The notes beneath the pieces were generated by a model. That model was not told the DNA's origin, made no database searches, and saw only the letters and a program-made list of their open reading frames with translations. The position numbers and the translations under genes are program-made. A DNA stretch of 64,000 nt from Macrocystis pyrifera (taxonomy: Eukaryota; Sar; Phaeophyceae; Laminariales; Laminariaceae): the NCBI GenBank assembly GCA_031763025.1, contig JASSKH010000010.1, positions 2,811,401-2,875,400 of the forward strand. Reading direction: 5' to 3'. Position 1 is the stretch's first letter. Each line of letters begins with the position of its first letter. Shown here piece after piece: positions 61,122 through 64,000 of the stretch.

Positions 61122-62313
61122 AGTATGTGTGTGTGTGTGTGTGTGTGTGTTCTTCACATGAAACCGTTGTTCTACTCGTCGACATCCAGCAAGCCCAGTG
61201 TCCGTGCTGATTCTTCACCCTAGAAAGATACGAGCTCTCTCTGTGGTCACAGACTACGACACAGAGATAAACACACCGGAATACATTAATAGCCTACGCA
61301 ATACCATGCCTTCGCACTAGGTGCGGCCGACACAACATACATGCATACGCCAGCAACCAAAATACACCATAAAGAAAGAGAAGCAACGAAGAAACCAAAC
61401 CGAAAAAGAAAAAGAAAAGGAGAAGAATCCCAAGTAAATAATAAATAAAATGGGAAGCCAAAGCTCAAGACACATACTTACCCCGAGCATGAGCCAAAAG
61501 GGACGTGCAAGGGGGAAGAAACGAGAAGGAAAAAGGGGACTATGCATCCCGGTGAACCCTTAACCAAGTAAAAAGAGAAATAATGAGTGGGCCAAAATAC
61601 GCTCGTCACCCACCCACTATATCTATCTATCTAGTACTTCTTTCATAAGGATAAGAAGGGGAAAATATAGGAAAAAGTTAATTCATGGAAAAAAAATCAA
61701 AGCACCAAGCCAATACATACCGAACGGCCGCAGCAGTTGGCGGTACGAGTAGCAAAGAAAAGTCCAACCTATTAGTCGGCCTGGTACCTTGCTACCCTAT
61801 CTGCGGTCTCTCTGCTACTACTCTCTTCTACCGCGGTTTCCCTTCTACTCCTCCTCCTGTTCCCCCCCCCCCTGCCCCCATACACTTGTACGGTGTTCCT
61901 TCTACCCCTCCTGCTGTTACCCCCCTCCCCCCATTCCCTCTAACACTACCCGCAGCGAATGCACGGCGCTGTCTACTCAGCTTTGCCTCAGCCTCGTGCC
62001 ACCTGCCCATGAACTGTTCCGAGGATTCCCCGGTACCACTTTCCCGTCTGTTTTGCTGCAGTGGGCCACAGTGCGGTCGGTCCCAACTCCAAAGACTAAG
62101 AGGGAGTCTTCCGTTGATCCCTCGGTGACTTTGAACACTCTAAGGTCCTCAGCAATGGCCCTAGGCCAAGTCTTGGGCTGCCCGCCTGGTTTCGGGCTCC
62201 CCCCACCAGCGATCGTCCCGAACATCAACCGACTGGGCAATCGCCCCTCGTGTTGCCGCACAAGAGCCCCCGCAAAGAAGAGTCGCCGTTTACGGATGGT
62301 CGTTTCGATACTT
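61122..62313 (-). mobile_element. LINE 3' end, copy 2, 5'-truncated
   Basis: Near-identical to 57204-58370. The 3' end on the minus strand is a perfect (CA)n run (read GTGTGTGT at 61126-61150) butted against the SINE A-tail. Its remaining ORF (61977-62313) is broken by an 8-bp deletion near 62018 and a 4-bp insertion near 62077 relative to copy 1. Confidence 0.88.
61977..62313 (-). pseudogene. LINE reverse-transcriptase C-terminal fragment, frameshifted
   Basis: Retains IETTIRKRRLFFAGALVRQH, GRLPSRLMFGTIAGGG and PRAIAEDLRVFK. Frame lost after FGVGT. No catalytic region. Confidence 0.8.
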
Positions 62314-62414
62314 AGGACCAAATAGTGTTGGTTGGTAAAACCAGCGAAATATGTACATACCTGGTATATATTTTGTGTACCGTAGATCCTATTTTCTATG
62401 GCCCCCCGTAATAG

Positions 62415-62782
62415 CTGCTGCGACTACGGGGTTGTATACACCTATCTATGTGATTTGGACGATGGTACAATAGTAGTTTTGATGATGTTGCAGTACTAAA
62501 AAAGAAAAATACAGTACTCAAACGTACAACAATGAATGTTGGTGTTGTTGTTCTCACATTAACTCTATTAACTAACAATAGCAGAGTATAACACGTACAT
62601 ATGTCCACCACAAGGCAAAATCTTGCAAGTTTCCAAAGCCCCGTGATCCCAGTAGTGGGCAGCAGAGGTTCCTGTTGGGATCGAGGTACGGCCGAAGACC
62701 CGACCCAACTCCCAACCCTAACCCCAAACCGCAGCCAAAACGGGCCTAAACTGGCCATAAACGCGGCTGGTTTGCATCGAAC
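62415..62782. other. No feature recognised
   Basis: AT-rich, then a CCCAACCCTAACCCC stretch near 62700-62730. No gene. Confidence 0.4.
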
Positions 62783-62891
62783 TATCCCTGGGGGCCATAG
62801 TAAATAGGACCAAATATTGTTGGTAAAAATATGTAAATATATAGGTTTTTTTCTGTACCGTAGGTCCTATTTACTATGGTCCCCCGTAATA
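62783..62891 (+). mobile_element. Hairpin MITE, subfamily A
   Basis: Left end eroded (TATCCCTGGGGGCCATAG), right end CTATGGTCCCCCGTAATA. Confidence 0.92.
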
Positions 62892-63039
62892 GGATATCTC
62901 TCAATGGCGGACGACGAATCATTCCGAAGTGCAGACCGCGCTGCTCAATTTTTGAGTCAAAAGCACCCCTGAAGATCCGAGCTCACAGATTGTAAAACCT
63001 ACTCGGAGCCACTACTACTACTACTCAGACTACTGCTCT

Positions 63040-63186
63040 TATTACGGGGGTCCAAAAAATAAAAATAAAAATAAAATAAAATAAAATAAAATAGGTAATA
63101 GGATCTATGGTATAGGTAAAAACCCATATATTTACCTGTTTTTTAGTAACAATATTTGGTCCTATTTACTATGGTCCTCCGTAATA
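63040..63186 (-). mobile_element. Hairpin MITE with an AAAAT microsatellite in its left arm
   Basis: TATTACGGGGGTCC is followed by AAAAAATAAAAATAAAAATA units (63053-63093) and then GGTAATAGGATCTATGG; the right arm is intact. Confidence 0.9.
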
Positions 63187-63539
63187 ATACTACTCCCACT
63201 ACTACTACTCCTACTATTACTGATTAATCTATTAATAGTGCTGTAGAGGTCCTTTTAGTTGTCGGGCTAACCGCAAAATTTGTCCCGAAATCGAATATGC
63301 CGACGCGGCACGTTTCATCGCACGCGAAAAATATGTTGGATTTTTTTTTTCGGGGGTATTTTCCTTCGCCGCAGCCTCGAAAATGTTTCAGGCCGTTTCG
63401 CGCTCTCAAGAACGTGTTAAAATATTATTTATAATGATGTGTACGTACTCGTACAGGTTTTTTAGTAGTTCTATACAACTACCTTTTGTAACTGCTGTAC
63501 CAGTATTTTTGGGGCGTGTAACGTGATGACGATGTATTG

Positions 63540-63788
63540 ATGTTACGGGGGTCCATAGTTAATAGGACCTATGGTGTAGATAAAAACCTATATATTTAGG
63601 TATTTTTACTAACAATATTTGGTCCTGTTTACTATATATATTTAGGTATTTTTACGAACAATATTTGGTCCTGTTTACTATGGTCCCCCGCAGTAGTAAA
63701 TAGGACCAAATTTTGTTAGTTAAAATACGTACATATATAGGTTTTTATTTATACCATAGGTCCTGTTAACTATAGACCCCCGTAATAG
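63540..63788. mobile_element. Two fused hairpin MITEs with an internal duplication
   Basis: A reverse-core copy starts TGTTACGGGGGTCCATAG. A 50-bp piece (TATATTTAGGTATTTTTAC to CTGTTTACTAT) is duplicated at 63590-63637 and 63636-63681. A forward-core copy then shares the arm and ends ATAGACCCCCGTAATA. Confidence 0.88.
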
Positions 63789-64000
63789 GGGTCCCCGTAA
63801 AAGTACGTATACGAACCCACATGCCGGTATGGGATACGGCTGGCTCTCTATTAATAGAATGCTTACCAGGTACCAGGTAAACGATACGGGAACATGCCAT
63901 TTTGACGGTTGGTTGTGCTCATGAATCTGGAATTATTATTATTTCGAATTAGTAATATTTCATTAAGTACTACTACTGTTGTACACATAACAACACACCC
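63789..64000. other. No feature recognised at the right edge
   Basis: TATTAATA at 63849 and TACCAGGTACCAGGTA at 63865-63880. Nothing else. Confidence 0.4.

Larger units (their letters stand above)
60764..62414 (+). mobile_element. Hairpin MITE apparently split by a SINE and a LINE
   Basis: A MITE left tip (TATTACGGGGG, 60762-60772) precedes the SINE. A MITE lacking that tip (TAGGACCAAATAGTGTTGG to GGCCCCCCGTAATA, 62313-62414) follows the LINE fragment. The simplest reading is one MITE opened by nested retroposon insertions. It carries TACCTGGTA in its core near 62358. Confidence 0.6.

Overview
This is a repeat-dominated stretch of a eukaryotic nuclear genome. Two conserved host genes can be pieced together from short, phase-compatible exons, and most other bases are mobile-element debris, tandem repeats or simple sequence. 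The exon/intron structure, tRNA-derived SINEs, LINE fragments and about three dozen copies of one ~108-bp hairpin transposon rule out a prokaryote. The protein sequences and a TTAGG-like tract would fit a protist such as a stramenopile alga, but that is inference and I cannot name the organism.

Left end (1-4824, minus strand): the 5' three coding exons of a P2B (plasma-membrane type) Ca2+-ATPase, running off the left edge. Its introns already carry hairpin transposons and a CAGA tract.

Middle (22668-50299, plus strand): the complete coding sequence of TRAPPC2 (sedlin, a TRAPP tethering-complex subunit), 156 aa in three exons. Intron 1 is 26,513 bp for a protein of 156 residues and holds four SINEs, about a dozen hairpin MITEs, foldback elements and several minisatellites. 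Intron 2 begins with GC instead of GT and contains a 34-bp decayed copy of the end of exon 2. A possible short divergent gene starts 472 bp upstream of TRAPPC2.

Right end (50300-64000): a GATGGTTGACGTTGA-type minisatellite just after the TRAPPC2 stop, an ~870-bp satellite built of two alternating 22-bp units, further SINEs and MITEs, and two near-identical 5'-truncated LINE 3' ends on the minus strand.

The most interesting signal is a set of very short TA-flanked insertions scattered through the whole window: TA-TTAA-TA, TA-CCTGG-TA (or CCAGG) and TA-CAGCAG-TA (or CTGCTG). Comparing paralogous repeat copies shows all three to be insertions into a single TA. TATTAATA is exactly what Tc1-like excision (two terminal bases left from each end) of the resident hairpin transposon would leave, because that transposon starts TTACGGGGG, ends CCCCCGTAA and duplicates TA. 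The window therefore seems to record a large number of cut-and-paste excision scars as well as the surviving elements.
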